Part shown: positions 15,681-24,632 of the stretch, one piece after another
Position numbering within the stretch: the first letter of the stretch is position 1
Layout of the letters: each line of letters starts with the position of its first letter
Assembly (NCBI GenBank): GCA_035518715.1
Contig: DATIXJ010000043.1
Span: forward strand, 124,001 to 188,000
Direction: 5' to 3'
Source of the DNA: DATIXJ01 sp035518715
GTDB lineage: Bacteria; Bacteroidota; Ignavibacteria; UBA10030; SZUA-254
DNA length: 64,000 bases
Notes under the pieces: model-generated
Seen by the model: the letters and a program-made list of their open reading frames with translations, nothing else
Told to the model about the DNA's origin: nothing
The model's database searches: none
Position numbers and translations under genes: made by a program

Positions 15681-17543
15681 ATGCAACGCAGAGAAGATAT
15701 ACGAAATATTGCCATTATCGCGCACGTCGATCACGGAAAAACGACGCTCGTCGACCACATGCTGCGTCAAACCGGAACATTCCGCGAAAACCAGGAAGTG
15801 GTAAAGCGGGTGATGGATTCCAACGAGCTCGAACGTGAACGCGGAATTACTATTCTGGCGAAGAATACCGCCGTCTTTTATAAGCAGCGGCTGCCGGATG
15901 GAAAGACCCGGACGGTCAAGATCAATATCGTCGATACTCCGGGACACTCGGATTTTGCCGGCGAGGTCGAGCGCACGCTGAAGATGGTCGACGGGGTTCT
16001 TCTTCTCGTTGATGCATCCGAAGGTCCGCTTCCCGGGACAAAATTCGTCCTCAAGAAATCACTCGATCTTCATCTTCAGCCGATCGTGGTTATCAATAAA
16101 ATCGATCGGAAAGACGCACGCGCACATGCGGTTCTCGACGAAGTGTTTGAACTCTTCCTCTCACTCGGGGCAAACAATCAGCAGCTCGATTTTCCGACAC
16201 TCTACTGCATTGCAAAGCAGGGCATCGCAAAAGTCGAACTTGAAGATGAAGGCAAGGATCTGACACCCCTCTTCGAGGCCATTATTAACAGGATTCCGCC
16301 GCCTCCCGGCGATATCGCGGCCCCATTCCAGATGCTCGTGACCACAATCGACTACAACGACTATCTCGGGCGTCTCGGGATCGGCAGGATCGCCCGCGGA
16401 CGCATCCATATCGATTCGCCGATGAAGATCATTCACCGCGACGGGAATACCGAAGATGCACGAGTGACCAAGATTTATACATTCGAAGGGCTGAAACGCC
16501 TCGAAGTTGAAGAGGCGCATGCCGGCGATGTCATCGCCATTGCCGGAATGGACGACGTCGATATTGGCGAGACCATTGCCGATGCTGCGGACCCCGCAGC
16601 GTTATCGTTTGTCGCGATCGAAGAGCCAACTCTTTCGATGAATTTTGTCGTCAACAATTCTCCGTTCGCAGGCCAGGAAGGAAAGTATGTCACGACCCGC
16701 AATCTGGGCGAACGCCTTGCACGCGAGCTCCGGTCGAATGTGAGTCTCCGTGTCGAGCTCACCGACAGTCCGGATATCTTCAAGGTCAGCGGAAGAGGCG
16801 AGCTGCATCTTGCGATCCTCATCGAAACGATGCGGCGGGAAGGGTATGAGTTCCAGGTCTCCGCACCGGAAGTGATTTACAAGCGCATTGATGATGTTCT
16901 CTGTGAGCCGATTGAGCATGTAATCGTTGATGTCCCCGATGAATTCGCCGGGATCGTGATCCGGAATCTCGGATCCAGAAAAGGGATCATGAAGAACATG
17001 ATCCAGGCGCAGGGAAATACGCGGCTCGAATTCAGCGTACCGGCGCGCGGACTCCTCGGGTTTCGCTCCGAGATTATGACGGAAACCAAGGGCACCGGAA
17101 TCCTTCATCATAATTTTTTCGGTTACGAGCCCTACAAGGGTGATCTGTCGACTCGGCACAAGGGAGCCGTCATCCAACTCGAGGACGGCCAGGCCACGGC
17201 ATACGCGATGTGGAAACTCCAGGAGCGAATGACCTTTTTTATCGAGCCGGGTATCCGGGTATACAAGGGGATGATCGTGGGAGAGAATGCGCGCGACGAA
17301 GATATCATTGTGAATGTCTGCAAGACGAAACAGCTGACGAACATGCGCGCCAGCGGTGCCGACGAGGCTATCCGTCTGGAACCGCCAAGGATTCAGACAC
17401 TCGAGCAGGCAATTGAGTGGATTGCGGATGATGAATATATCGAGGTCACACCTCAATCTCTCCGACTCCGCAAGCGCTACCTCGACCACAACGAGAGACT
17501 GCGCACGTCGAAAAAGAAGGCGGAGGAGATCGAGACGGATTGA
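15681..17543 (+). CDS. typA: Ribosome-associated GTPase TypA/BipA
   Basis: 620 residues, normal length. A translational GTPase that binds the ribosome and helps 50S assembly and growth at low temperature or under stress. The G motifs are in order: AHVDHGKTTLVD (G1), RGITI (G2), DTPGHSDFAGEVER (G3), NKIDRKDAR (G4). The elongation-factor-like domains follow and the family-specific C-terminal domain lies at about 480-590 (GTGILHHNFFGYEPYKGD). The ATG at 15681 is chosen over the TTG three bases upstream; an AG-rich GAGAGAA precedes it. It has its own leader with a terminator-like hairpin. Confidence 0.95.
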   Translation: MQRREDIRNIAIIAHVDHGKTTLVDHMLRQTGTFRENQEVVKRVMDSNELERERGITILAKNTAVFYKQRLPDGKTRTVKINIVDTPGHSDFAGEVERTLKMVDGVLLLVDASEGPLPGTKFVLKKSLDLHLQPIVVINKIDRKDARAHAVLDEVFELFLSLGANNQQLDFPTLYCIAKQGIAKVELEDEGKDLTPLFEAIINRIPPPPGDIAAPFQMLVTTIDYNDYLGRLGIGRIARGRIHIDSPMKIIHRDGNTEDARVTKIYTFEGLKRLEVEEAHAGDVIAIAGMDDVDIGETIADAADPAALSFVAIEEPTLSMNFVVNNSPFAGQEGKYVTTRNLGERLARELRSNVSLRVELTDSPDIFKVSGRGELHLAILIETMRREGYEFQVSAPEVIYKRIDDVLCEPIEHVIVDVPDEFAGIVIRNLGSRKGIMKNMIQAQGNTRLEFSVPARGLLGFRSEIMTETKGTGILHHNFFGYEPYKGDLSTRHKGAVIQLEDGQATAYAMWKLQERMTFFIEPGIRVYKGMIVGENARDEDIIVNVCKTKQLTNMRASGADEAIRLEPPRIQTLEQAIEWIADDEYIEVTPQSLRLRKRYLDHNERLRTSKKKAEEIETD

Positions 17544-17620
17544 TCTGCCTGAAACCCCGAGCTTCAGCTCGTGGTGCAGATTTCAACAACAGCAAACCGG
17601 GTTCTTGACCCGACACGCAT

Positions 17621-18793
17621 TTGAATTTCTCCCATCGCACAGACTGGCACCGCCGCCAGAACAGAGTCGCCGAGCTCCTCGACAAGCTTCGTACCGAGGG
17701 GAGACCAATCATCGACCTCACCGAATCCAACCCCACAAAATGTGGTTTCTGCTACCCTGCAGACCAGATACGCCAGGCTCTTTCACAACCTGCTGTGCTC
17801 GAATACAATCCTGACCCCCGGGGCCTCCTTTCTGCCCGGGCATCCGTCTCTGCATACTATCTCAAGGATGGGATCGCGGTAGATCCTTCGGAAATTTTCC
17901 TGACCGCCGGAACGAGTGAGTCTTATTCTCACCTCTTCAAACTCCTGTGCAATCCCGGGGACAACCTACTCGTGCCCCAGCCGTCATATCCCCTGTTCGA
18001 TTATCTCGCGGAGCTGAACGATGTGAAACTGCAGACATACCGACTGCAGTATGACCACGAATGGCAGATTGATATCGATTCGCTCAGGCGGGCTATCACA
18101 TCCGCAACAAAAGCGCTGGTAATTGTCAGTCCGCATAATCCGACCGGAATGATCCTCAAACAAGAGGAGTACGAGGAGATTCGACATATTGCACGTCGGC
18201 ATCGTCTGGCCATTATCTCCGACGAGGTCTTCGGTGAATATGCATTCAATAAAAATGCGGAGCTGGTAACATCAGCGGCATCGGAGGATGAGATCCTCAC
18301 ATTTGTGCTGAATGGTATCTCAAAACTCGCCGGACTGCCGCAGGTAAAACTGGGCTGGATCATTGTTCGCGGAACCGATGCTCACGAGGCCGAAGATCGT
18401 CTGGAAATTCTCTGCGACACTTTCCTGTCGGTCGGGACTCCGATACAGATTGCCTTATCTTCGATCATGACATTCGCAGACGGCATTCGTACAGACATCC
18501 TGAAGCGCGTCAAAAACAACTATGCGTTTGCATGCTCAGCAGCATCCGGTTCCACATCTCTTCTGGAAAGTGCCGGCGGTTGGTATGCTGTACTGCGCGT
18601 CCCCCGCACAACTACCGACGAAGAGTGGGTGCTCTCTCTTCTGGAAGAGCGAGGAATATCTCTTTTTCCGGGATATTTTTTTGATTTTGAGGAGGAGGGA
18701 TTTCTTGTGGTGAGTCTGCTTCCTGAAGAACCGGATTTTCGGCGGGGATTTACGGAAGCGGCGAAGTTTATTAACGATTCTGTCCGAAGATAG
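17621..18793 (+). CDS. PLP-dependent class I/II aminotransferase
   Basis: 390 residues. It starts at a TTG at 17621; an in-frame stop lies just upstream at 17606, and the N-terminus (HRTDWHRRQNRVAELLDKL, then DLTESNPT) aligns with the usual family start. Fold-type I motifs: NPDPRGLLSAR, TAGTSESYSHLFKLL, SPHNPTGMIL, SDEVFGEY and the lysine region NGISKLAGLPQVKLGW. The substrate amino acid cannot be read from the sequence. It follows typA by 77 bases without an obvious promoter or terminator, so read-through from typA is likely. It converges with the DUF2461 gene, leaving six bases between stops. Confidence 0.88.
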   Translation: MNFSHRTDWHRRQNRVAELLDKLRTEGRPIIDLTESNPTKCGFCYPADQIRQALSQPAVLEYNPDPRGLLSARASVSAYYLKDGIAVDPSEIFLTAGTSESYSHLFKLLCNPGDNLLVPQPSYPLFDYLAELNDVKLQTYRLQYDHEWQIDIDSLRRAITSATKALVIVSPHNPTGMILKQEEYEEIRHIARRHRLAIISDEVFGEYAFNKNAELVTSAASEDEILTFVLNGISKLAGLPQVKLGWIIVRGTDAHEAEDRLEILCDTFLSVGTPIQIALSSIMTFADGIRTDILKRVKNNYAFACSAASGSTSLLESAGGWYAVLRVPRTTTDEEWVLSLLEERGISLFPGYFFDFEEEGFLVVSLLPEEPDFRRGFTEAAKFINDSVRR

Positions 18794-18799
18794 AAGCCC

Positions 18800-19507
18800 T
18801 CACCTCTTCAGAGCCCTGTTGAAGAAGCGAACGAACGGGATGAGCTCCCGGTAGAGTCCGACTACCTTATCCGCAAATTTCGGAGTCGTACACTCTCCCA
18901 CGCCCCACGTCACGCCGCAATAGAACTGTTTATACTTCAGCCACTCGATCATCGGATGATCTTTAGGAAAGCCGATGGGATTCCGGGAGAGTTTGGATCC
19001 CTCTAGTTCACCAAACTGGCTCTTGAACGAACGCGCGGTAACTATCGAGAGAAATTCCTCGGAGTGTTCGGCAATGCTGGACCGGATTTTCTTGAGTTGA
19101 GCACTGTCAGGCATGTAGATGCCGCCGCCGACATATATTTCCGGCGGCTCGACGTGAAGATAATACCCGGAGCTCTCCTGCCAGCTTCCTTTGGGATGAA
19201 AGACGGCTGCGATGGAAGTTTTGTAGGGGTCCTTGTTCTTGCTGAATCGGGTATCGCGGTTAATCCGGAATATGCTCCGCCTCGGATTGAATTCGAACTC
19301 GGGGGCATACTTTGCCATCGAGCCCTGCAGTGTACTGATCAGCGATTGCATCGGGAGCTTGACCGCTTCCAGGTAAGTATCCTTGTGGGAAGCGAACCAC
19401 TCCCGGTTATTGTTCTTCTTCAGATTCCTGAGAAACGCCAATCCTTCCTTCGGAAAACCGACAAATGGCGGAAATACTTCGAGATCAACAGACGTTCGTA
19501 CTTTCAT
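18800..19507 (-). CDS. DUF2461 family protein
   Basis: 235 residues, typical for DUF2461. Family-like segments: FPKEGLAFLRNLKKNNNREW near the N-terminus, FRINRDTRFSKNKDPYKTSI, GYYLHVEP and GGGIYMP. No signal peptide. The family has no assigned biochemical function. The ATG overlaps the murQ stop as ATGA, so it is the last gene of the tightly packed mnmE-mnmG-rsmG-murQ cluster. Confidence 0.85.
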   Translation of the reverse strand: MKVRTSVDLEVFPPFVGFPKEGLAFLRNLKKNNNREWFASHKDTYLEAVKLPMQSLISTLQGSMAKYAPEFEFNPRRSIFRINRDTRFSKNKDPYKTSIAAVFHPKGSWQESSGYYLHVEPPEIYVGGGIYMPDSAQLKKIRSSIAEHSEEFLSIVTARSFKSQFGELEGSKLSRNPIGFPKDHPMIEWLKYKQFYCGVTWGVGECTTPKFADKVVGLYRELIPFVRFFNRALKR

Positions 19508-20481
19508 AGTGCGAAATTTCCTTTCCCCGCTGCTTTCAATGCCCCGCGCACAGAGCCGTCTTCATGTTTCAGGAATGTCCGCGCACGTGCAGCGGATACA
19601 TCTGCCAGGATCATGATCAGTGCTGTTTTCACGTCGCCGCCGGCTTTCTTTAAGAACCGCTCTGCCGTAGGGTAGTTAACCCCTGCGGCGATCATCAGGA
19701 CTTTCTTCGCTCTCTCCTCCAACTTCCTGCTGTTCATTCTCAGGTCAACCATCATATTCCCGTAGACCTTGCCAAGCCGTATCATGGATGCAGTGGTCAA
19801 CATGTTGAGAACAAGTTTCTGCGCAGTGCCGGCTTTCATCCGGGTGGATCCCATAATCGCTTCGGGTCCGACCTCGACACAAATTGCAATATCTGCACTC
19901 CGGGAGAGTCCCAGAAATTGAGGTTTCCTCAGGAGAGAGCGGGGATTTGTCGTGACGAGGATCGTCCGGGCACCGCGTTTCTTTGCCCGCACCAGAGCCG
20001 CCTGCACATAGGGAGTTCTCATGCTTGCCGCGATGCCGCAGACCACATCGTCGGGCCCGACATGCCGTTGGTCGATATCGCGTCGCCCTTCGGAATCTCG
20101 GTCTTCCGCGCCTTCCCGTGACCGAAATACCGAGCCCCTGCCACCGGCAATGCATGCCTGGATCATCGATGGACTCGTACCGTATGTCGGCGGACATTCT
20201 GCGGCATCCAGAACTCCAAGCCGGCCGCTTGTTCCCGCGCCAACGTACACGAGGCGTCCGCCCTTTTTCAGTGAGCTCACAATCAACTCTACGGCGCTGG
20301 AAATGTGAGAGATTTCGTTCCGGACTGCTCCGGCAACCAGCCGATCCTGTGCGTTGATGCGCTCCAGAATTTCCGGCGTGCCAAGAGCGTCGATATTCAT
20401 GGTTGCCCTGTTTCTTTGTTCCGTCGAGAGCAAACCAAGCTGCTGGAAAAGTTTCCTCGAACTCATTCGTGACGACGTCAT
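19504..20481 (-). CDS. murQ: N-acetylmuramic acid 6-phosphate etherase
   Basis: 325 residues. It cleaves the lactyl ether of MurNAc-6-phosphate, giving GlcNAc-6-phosphate and D-lactate in cell-wall recycling. SIS-domain motifs: VYVGAGTSGRLGVLDAAECP, IAGG, TTNPRS, VEVGPEAIMGSTRMKAGTAQK and NMLTTASM, then a C-terminal helical domain (GVNYPTAERFLKKAGGDVK). Start and stop overlap the neighbours as ATGA on both sides, implying co-translation with rsmG and DUF2461. Its position is notable: many bacteria have parA-parB after rsmG. No PTS or kinase gene for MurNAc is nearby. Confidence 0.93.
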   Translation of the reverse strand: MTSSRMSSRKLFQQLGLLSTEQRNRATMNIDALGTPEILERINAQDRLVAGAVRNEISHISSAVELIVSSLKKGGRLVYVGAGTSGRLGVLDAAECPPTYGTSPSMIQACIAGGRGSVFRSREGAEDRDSEGRRDIDQRHVGPDDVVCGIAASMRTPYVQAALVRAKKRGARTILVTTNPRSLLRKPQFLGLSRSADIAICVEVGPEAIMGSTRMKAGTAQKLVLNMLTTASMIRLGKVYGNMMVDLRMNSRKLEERAKKVLMIAAGVNYPTAERFLKKAGGDVKTALIMILADVSAARARTFLKHEDGSVRGALKAAGKGNFAL

Positions 20482-21203
20482 GGTCGGATAATGAGAAGTT
20501 TCTTGTCGAAGAGATCGGTCCCGTCACCGCCTTCGATGACAATCGGCAGGACCTGAATCGATCCGGGCCTGCATTTGATCCGGGCTTCAGTTATTTCCTG
20601 CTCAAGCATGCCGCCTTTCATGAGAACCATGGATCCGGGCGGAATTGTTTGGCTGCCACTGGTCGTTTCATTTGTCGCGGCCGGGGGATATGTTTTCATG
20701 AATGCCGACCCCCACTTCAAGATCTCTTTGACTGATGCGACGGCCCGGGCAAGAAGGTAATCAAATTTTCCCTGATATGCAGAGGTTGATGAAAGATCTT
20801 CACCTCTTCCGGCATCGGTTGTCACGTTGGGCAGCTGCAGAACTTTCAGAATCTCATCGACCGCGCGGATTTTCTTTTGTGTTGAATCAATGAGGAGAAA
20901 CCTGCATTGAGGGAGACAGATTGCCAGGGGAATTCCGGGGAAACCGCCGCCGGTTCCAAAATCGATTATGGATGACGGGGAAACAAATGAGCGCCGAAAG
21001 ACGAATGCGAGCGACTCGAGGATATGTTTTCGCCAGATGTTTTCTTCATCCTTCCGGGAAATTAAATTTATTTTCGCGTTCCACAGCAATATATTCTCTG
21101 CGAATAATAGCAATTTATATAACTTTTCCTCACCAAGATCCAGTCCGTTCCTTTTCGCCAATGTTCGAATCCAGACGATATCAGAAGAAAAATCCCGTTT
21201 CAC
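20478..21203 (-). CDS. rsmG: 16S rRNA (guanine527-N7)-methyltransferase RsmG
   Basis: 241 residues. It methylates G527 of 16S rRNA with S-adenosylmethionine. The SAM-binding motif DFGTGGGFPGIPLAI is near residue 80, followed by IDSTQKK and LLARAVASVKEILKW. The start is GTG at 21203; this codon and the next lie inside a parS-like palindrome (21196-21211). It is nine bases from the mnmG stop, and its own stop overlaps the murQ start (ATGA). Confidence 0.93.
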   Translation of the reverse strand: MKRDFSSDIVWIRTLAKRNGLDLGEEKLYKLLLFAENILLWNAKINLISRKDEENIWRKHILESLAFVFRRSFVSPSSIIDFGTGGGFPGIPLAICLPQCRFLLIDSTQKKIRAVDEILKVLQLPNVTTDAGRGEDLSSTSAYQGKFDYLLARAVASVKEILKWGSAFMKTYPPAATNETTSGSQTIPPGSMVLMKGGMLEQEITEARIKCRPGSIQVLPIVIEGGDGTDLFDKKLLIIRP

Positions 21204-21211
21204 GTGGAACG
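21196..21211. other. parS: parS-like site at the mnmG/rsmG junction
   Basis: CGTTTCACGTGGAACG. Its 14-base core GTTTCACGTGGAAC differs by one base from the perfect palindrome GTTTCACGTGAAAC and fits the Bacillus-type consensus TGTTNCACGTGAAACA read on the other strand. It covers the rsmG GTG start and most of the gap after mnmG. This is a predicted ParB binding site near the origin. Confidence 0.7.
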
Positions 21212-21212
21212 C

Positions 21213-23129
21213 TCAGCGCAAGTGTACCATAAGAACGGACAGGTCCGACGAAGTCACGCCGCTGATCCTCGCTGCCTGTCCGAGGGAGTACGGCTTGATG
21301 CGCTGGAGCTTTTCGCGGCCCTCGGCAGAGAGTGCCTTGACCGCCGAGAAGTCGAACTCATGAGGTATTGAAATATTCTCGTGTCTCTTGAAGAGCTCTA
21401 TCTCCTCTTCCTGGCGCGCAATGTATCCGTCGTACTTCATTTCGATTTCAACTTGTTCCAGGATTTCTGAAATGAGGCGCTCATCTCGTAAGTCCTTCAG
21501 CTGTGATACGTACGCTTCCTCCTGCACCGAGGTCATGGCGAGAAGATCGTTGATGTTTACTTCCGGCCGTCGCGCGATCAGAAACAACTTTTCCCTGTTC
21601 TCGATCGGTGCAGTTGATCTCGATATCAGATAATCATTGATTTCTTCAGGGCGCACTGAAAACTCCCGGAAGAATCGAATTCCTCTTTCGGTCATTTCTT
21701 CCTTCTTCTCCAATCTCCTTCTCATATTTTCCGGAATCAGACCCAGATCAAAACCCCTCCTCATCAATCTCCGGTCTGCATTGTCCTGGCGCAGTAGGAG
21801 TCTATACTCGGCCCGCGATGTGAACATTCTGTACGGCTCTTCCGTGCTCTTGTTGATGAGGTCATCTACGAGAACCCCAATATATGCTTCTGATCTGCTC
21901 ACTATGAATTCCCCGCCATCCCGGGCATGCAGCGCTGCGTTGATTCCGGCAATCAGGCCCTGCGCAGCTGCTTCTTCATACCCCGACGTCCCATTGATCT
22001 GACCTGCAAAATAGAGTCCGTCCACGAGCTTGGTTTCCATCGTATGCTTCAGCTGATGCGGGGGGAAGAAATCATACTCAACAGCGTAACCGGGGCGGAG
22101 CATTACAACCTCTTTAAGTGCAGGTATCGTTTGAAGGCCCTTTAACTGGATATCTGCGGGTAAGCTTGTAGAAAAACCGTTAACGTACGCAACGTGTGTA
22201 TTATATCCCTCAGGTTCGATAAAAATCTGATGGCTTTCCCTTTCCGCAAATCTCACAATCTTGTCCTCGATCGATGGGCAGTATCTCGGTCCAACTGCTT
22301 TGATCCGCCCGGTGAACATTGGAGATTCGCCAAACCCCGATTCCATTTCCCGATGCGTGTTCTTGTTTGTATGTGTCAGGTACATCGGAATGAGCCGATT
22401 CGCAATCCGGGTGTTCTGGAAAGAAAACGGTTTTGGCGGGTTGTCGCTCGACTGCTCTTCTGTCTCCTTCAAATTGACGGTACGAATGTCAATCCGTGGA
22501 GGTGTGCCTGTTTTCAGTCTTCCGGAAACAAACCCAAGCCCCTGAAGTTTTTCCGTGATTCCGGCAGAGGGTTTCTCCCCATACCGACCACCGGGGTTTT
22601 GCGATAATCCGGTATGCATGAGTGCCCTTAGGAATGTTCCGGCGCAAAGAACAAGAGATTTGCATTGAATGGTCGTCCCGTCCCCGAACGAGACACCTAC
22701 CACGAACCTCCTGCCAGACGACGATTCAGTGAGGATCTCGTTAATCGAACCCTCCAGGACTTTCAGTCGTTCCTGAGCTTTAACGCTCTGCAAGGCTTCT
22801 TCGGAATACCAGTCCCTGTCGTTTTGGCATCTTGGTGACCAAACTGCAGGCCCCTTCGATTTATTCAGAACCCTGAACTGAATCCCGGTTGCATCTGCCA
22901 GCTTCCCCATTTCGCCCCCCAAAGCATCAATCTCACGAACGAGGTGACCCTTTGCGGTTCCTCCAATTGCGGGATTGCACGACATCCTCCCTATTGCTGA
23001 AGCGGACATCGTAACGAGTGCAGTTTTCAGGCCCATCCTGGCCGATGCCAAAGATGCCTCGATGCCGGCGTGTCCCCCTCCGACGACAATAACGTCAAAT
23101 TTGGATGTGTCTGTATGCTCTTGTTTCAC
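21213..23129 (-). CDS. mnmG: tRNA uridine-34 5-carboxymethylaminomethyl modification enzyme MnmG (GidA)
   Basis: 638 residues. With MnmE it modifies the wobble uridine of certain tRNAs, using FAD and NADH. Visible motifs: the dinucleotide fold VIVVGGGHAGIEASLASARMG near residue 14, MSCNPAIGGTAKGHLVREID, GRLKTGTPPRID, GLYFAGQINGTSGYEEAAAQG and TSRAEYRLLLRQDNAD. The C-terminal helical domain that contacts tRNA is intact. The start is GTG at 23129, embedded in a parS palindrome that spans the nine-base gap to mnmE. Fully co-directional with mnmE and rsmG. Confidence 0.96.
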   Translation of the reverse strand: MKQEHTDTSKFDVIVVGGGHAGIEASLASARMGLKTALVTMSASAIGRMSCNPAIGGTAKGHLVREIDALGGEMGKLADATGIQFRVLNKSKGPAVWSPRCQNDRDWYSEEALQSVKAQERLKVLEGSINEILTESSSGRRFVVGVSFGDGTTIQCKSLVLCAGTFLRALMHTGLSQNPGGRYGEKPSAGITEKLQGLGFVSGRLKTGTPPRIDIRTVNLKETEEQSSDNPPKPFSFQNTRIANRLIPMYLTHTNKNTHREMESGFGESPMFTGRIKAVGPRYCPSIEDKIVRFAERESHQIFIEPEGYNTHVAYVNGFSTSLPADIQLKGLQTIPALKEVVMLRPGYAVEYDFFPPHQLKHTMETKLVDGLYFAGQINGTSGYEEAAAQGLIAGINAALHARDGGEFIVSRSEAYIGVLVDDLINKSTEEPYRMFTSRAEYRLLLRQDNADRRLMRRGFDLGLIPENMRRRLEKKEEMTERGIRFFREFSVRPEEINDYLISRSTAPIENREKLFLIARRPEVNINDLLAMTSVQEEAYVSQLKDLRDERLISEILEQVEIEMKYDGYIARQEEEIELFKRHENISIPHEFDFSAVKALSAEGREKLQRIKPYSLGQAARISGVTSSDLSVLMVHLR

Positions 23130-23137
23130 GTGAAACG
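23122..23137. other. parS: parS site at the mnmE/mnmG junction
   Basis: TGTTTCACGTGAAACG matches the chromosomal parS consensus TGTTTCACGTGAAACA at 15 of 16 positions, with a perfect 14-bp palindrome at 23123-23136. The GTG start codon of mnmG is the central GTG of this site. It lies about 4.5 kb from the oriC region, as expected for ParB loading sites. Confidence 0.85.
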
Positions 23138-23138
23138 C

Positions 23139-24524
23139 CTACTTCCCAATACAGAAACTCGAAAAAATGTGGTTGAGTATATCGTCGCTGGTGACCTTTC
23201 CGACAATCATCTCTAACTCATTCACTGCCGCCCTAATATCTGATGATATGAGCTCGTTTCCAGCCCGATTCTCAAGCGAGCTTAGCGAGGATAGAATTGC
23301 TGCTCGAGCCATTCTGAGACACTGGACGTGCCTATGGCTGGTAACCATGACACCCTCACCACTTTCACTTCGGTTCTGGAGCCCGACAAGACGACCCAGG
23401 CAGTCGCGAAGCTCTTTAACCCCAAACCCAGTCTCAGCAGAAACACAGATTTCTGTCACCCCAGGCATTGGCAGGGGAACTCCTGTCTTTTGAAATCCCA
23501 CTAAATCAAACTTATTGAATACCTCGATGACTTTCTTATCACCGCATTGCAACTCCTGAATCTCTCTGGCAAAAACTTCTTCATCAATCCGCGTAGAGTC
23601 GCGTACAAAAAGAATAAGATCGGCTTTCTCAATCTCGGAATACGTACGTCTGATTCCTTCCGTCTCAACTATGTCTGCAGTTGTACGGATCCCGGCAGTA
23701 TCAACCAATCTGAAGAGTACTCCGCCAATTGTGATACTCTCTTCGATGGAGTCCCGCGTGGTGCCAGCGATTGGAGTTACTATGGACCTATCAAAATCAA
23801 TTAAACTATTGAAAATACTAGATTTGCCTACGTTTGGTTCTCCTACTATGACGACGCTTACTCCTTCTCTCGAAAGTCGTCCTGTTGCATACGAATTGAG
23901 CATCAGATCGATTTGCGAGGAGACATTATTCAAACTCTCGGCGACTTTCGCCTGAGGAACAAGACTTAACCCTTCTTCGGCAAAATCCAATTCGAGCTCG
24001 AGCAAGCTGCAGATGCTAAGAAGTTTCTCCCTCAGCTCATCGACTTTGTGTGACAGGCGTCCGTGGAGCTGGGAGAGTGATTGCCTCCGTGCAGATTCCG
24101 ATTGCGCATGGATGAGGTCGGCAACAGCTTCTGCCTGCGAAAGATCCATCCTGCCATTTAAGAACGCGCGCTTGGTGAACTCGCCGGGTTCGGCCTGGCG
24201 TGCGCCTGCATCGATGAGCGTCTCAACGATGCGCCTCGCGACATACAATCCGCCGTGGCAGCTGATCTCAACCGTATCTTCGCCGGTATACGAATGCGGG
24301 GAACGAAATGCGGTTGCAATCACATCATCGATTTTTTCCCCCAGCCGGTTTACAAACTCACCAAAATGCGCGGTGTGAGATTGTACCCCGGAAAGGGGTT
24401 TTTTCCCCCGAAAACACAAATCCGCAATGCGAAAGGACTTCTCTCCGCTCAAACGAATGACGGCAATTCCGCCTTCACCGGGAGGAGTAGCTATAGCAGT
24501 GATAACGTCGTCGAGATGATGCAT
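23139..24524 (-). CDS. mnmE: tRNA modification GTPase MnmE (TrmE)
   Basis: 461 residues from the ATG at 24524, the start that matches the usual N-terminus (DDVITAIATPPGEGGIAVIR); a TTG seven codons upstream is unlikely. The formyl-THF-binding N-domain is followed by the helical domain and an inserted G domain: GEPNVGKSSIFNSL (G1), GTTRD, DTAGIR (G3), NKFD (G4). The protein ends in the diagnostic FCIGK, whose Cys and Lys belong to the tRNA-modifying site. It forms the complex with MnmG encoded next. Confidence 0.95.
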   Translation of the reverse strand: MHHLDDVITAIATPPGEGGIAVIRLSGEKSFRIADLCFRGKKPLSGVQSHTAHFGEFVNRLGEKIDDVIATAFRSPHSYTGEDTVEISCHGGLYVARRIVETLIDAGARQAEPGEFTKRAFLNGRMDLSQAEAVADLIHAQSESARRQSLSQLHGRLSHKVDELREKLLSICSLLELELDFAEEGLSLVPQAKVAESLNNVSSQIDLMLNSYATGRLSREGVSVVIVGEPNVGKSSIFNSLIDFDRSIVTPIAGTTRDSIEESITIGGVLFRLVDTAGIRTTADIVETEGIRRTYSEIEKADLILFVRDSTRIDEEVFAREIQELQCGDKKVIEVFNKFDLVGFQKTGVPLPMPGVTEICVSAETGFGVKELRDCLGRLVGLQNRSESGEGVMVTSHRHVQCLRMARAAILSSLSSLENRAGNELISSDIRAAVNELEMIVGKVTSDDILNHIFSSFCIGK

Positions 24525-24547
24525 GATGCACGGGAAGTGTGACAAAT

Positions 24548-24576
24548 AATTTATGAAAGGGAGGAGAGAAAAACAA
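24548..24576 (-). promoter_or_regulatory. Promoter of the mnmE operon
   Basis: On the minus strand TTGTTT (24571-24576), 17 bases, TAAATT (24548-24553), with start near 24541. The -35 element lies in the T-tract of the yidC terminator, so the end of one operon and the beginning of the next are nested. Confidence 0.5.
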
Positions 24577-24598
24577 AGCCCCGCATTTCGTGCGGGGC
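24571..24598 (-). terminator. Intrinsic terminator after yidC
   Basis: An 8-bp GC-rich stem GCCCCGCA / TGCGGGGC (24578-24585 and 24591-24598) with a 5-base loop. Read on the minus strand it is followed by TTTGTTTTT, as expected for the end of the rpmH-rnpA-yidD-yidC transcript. Confidence 0.85.
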
Positions 24599-24632
24599 CT
24601 GGGAGAAAAAGATTATGCTCTTGCGAACGACG

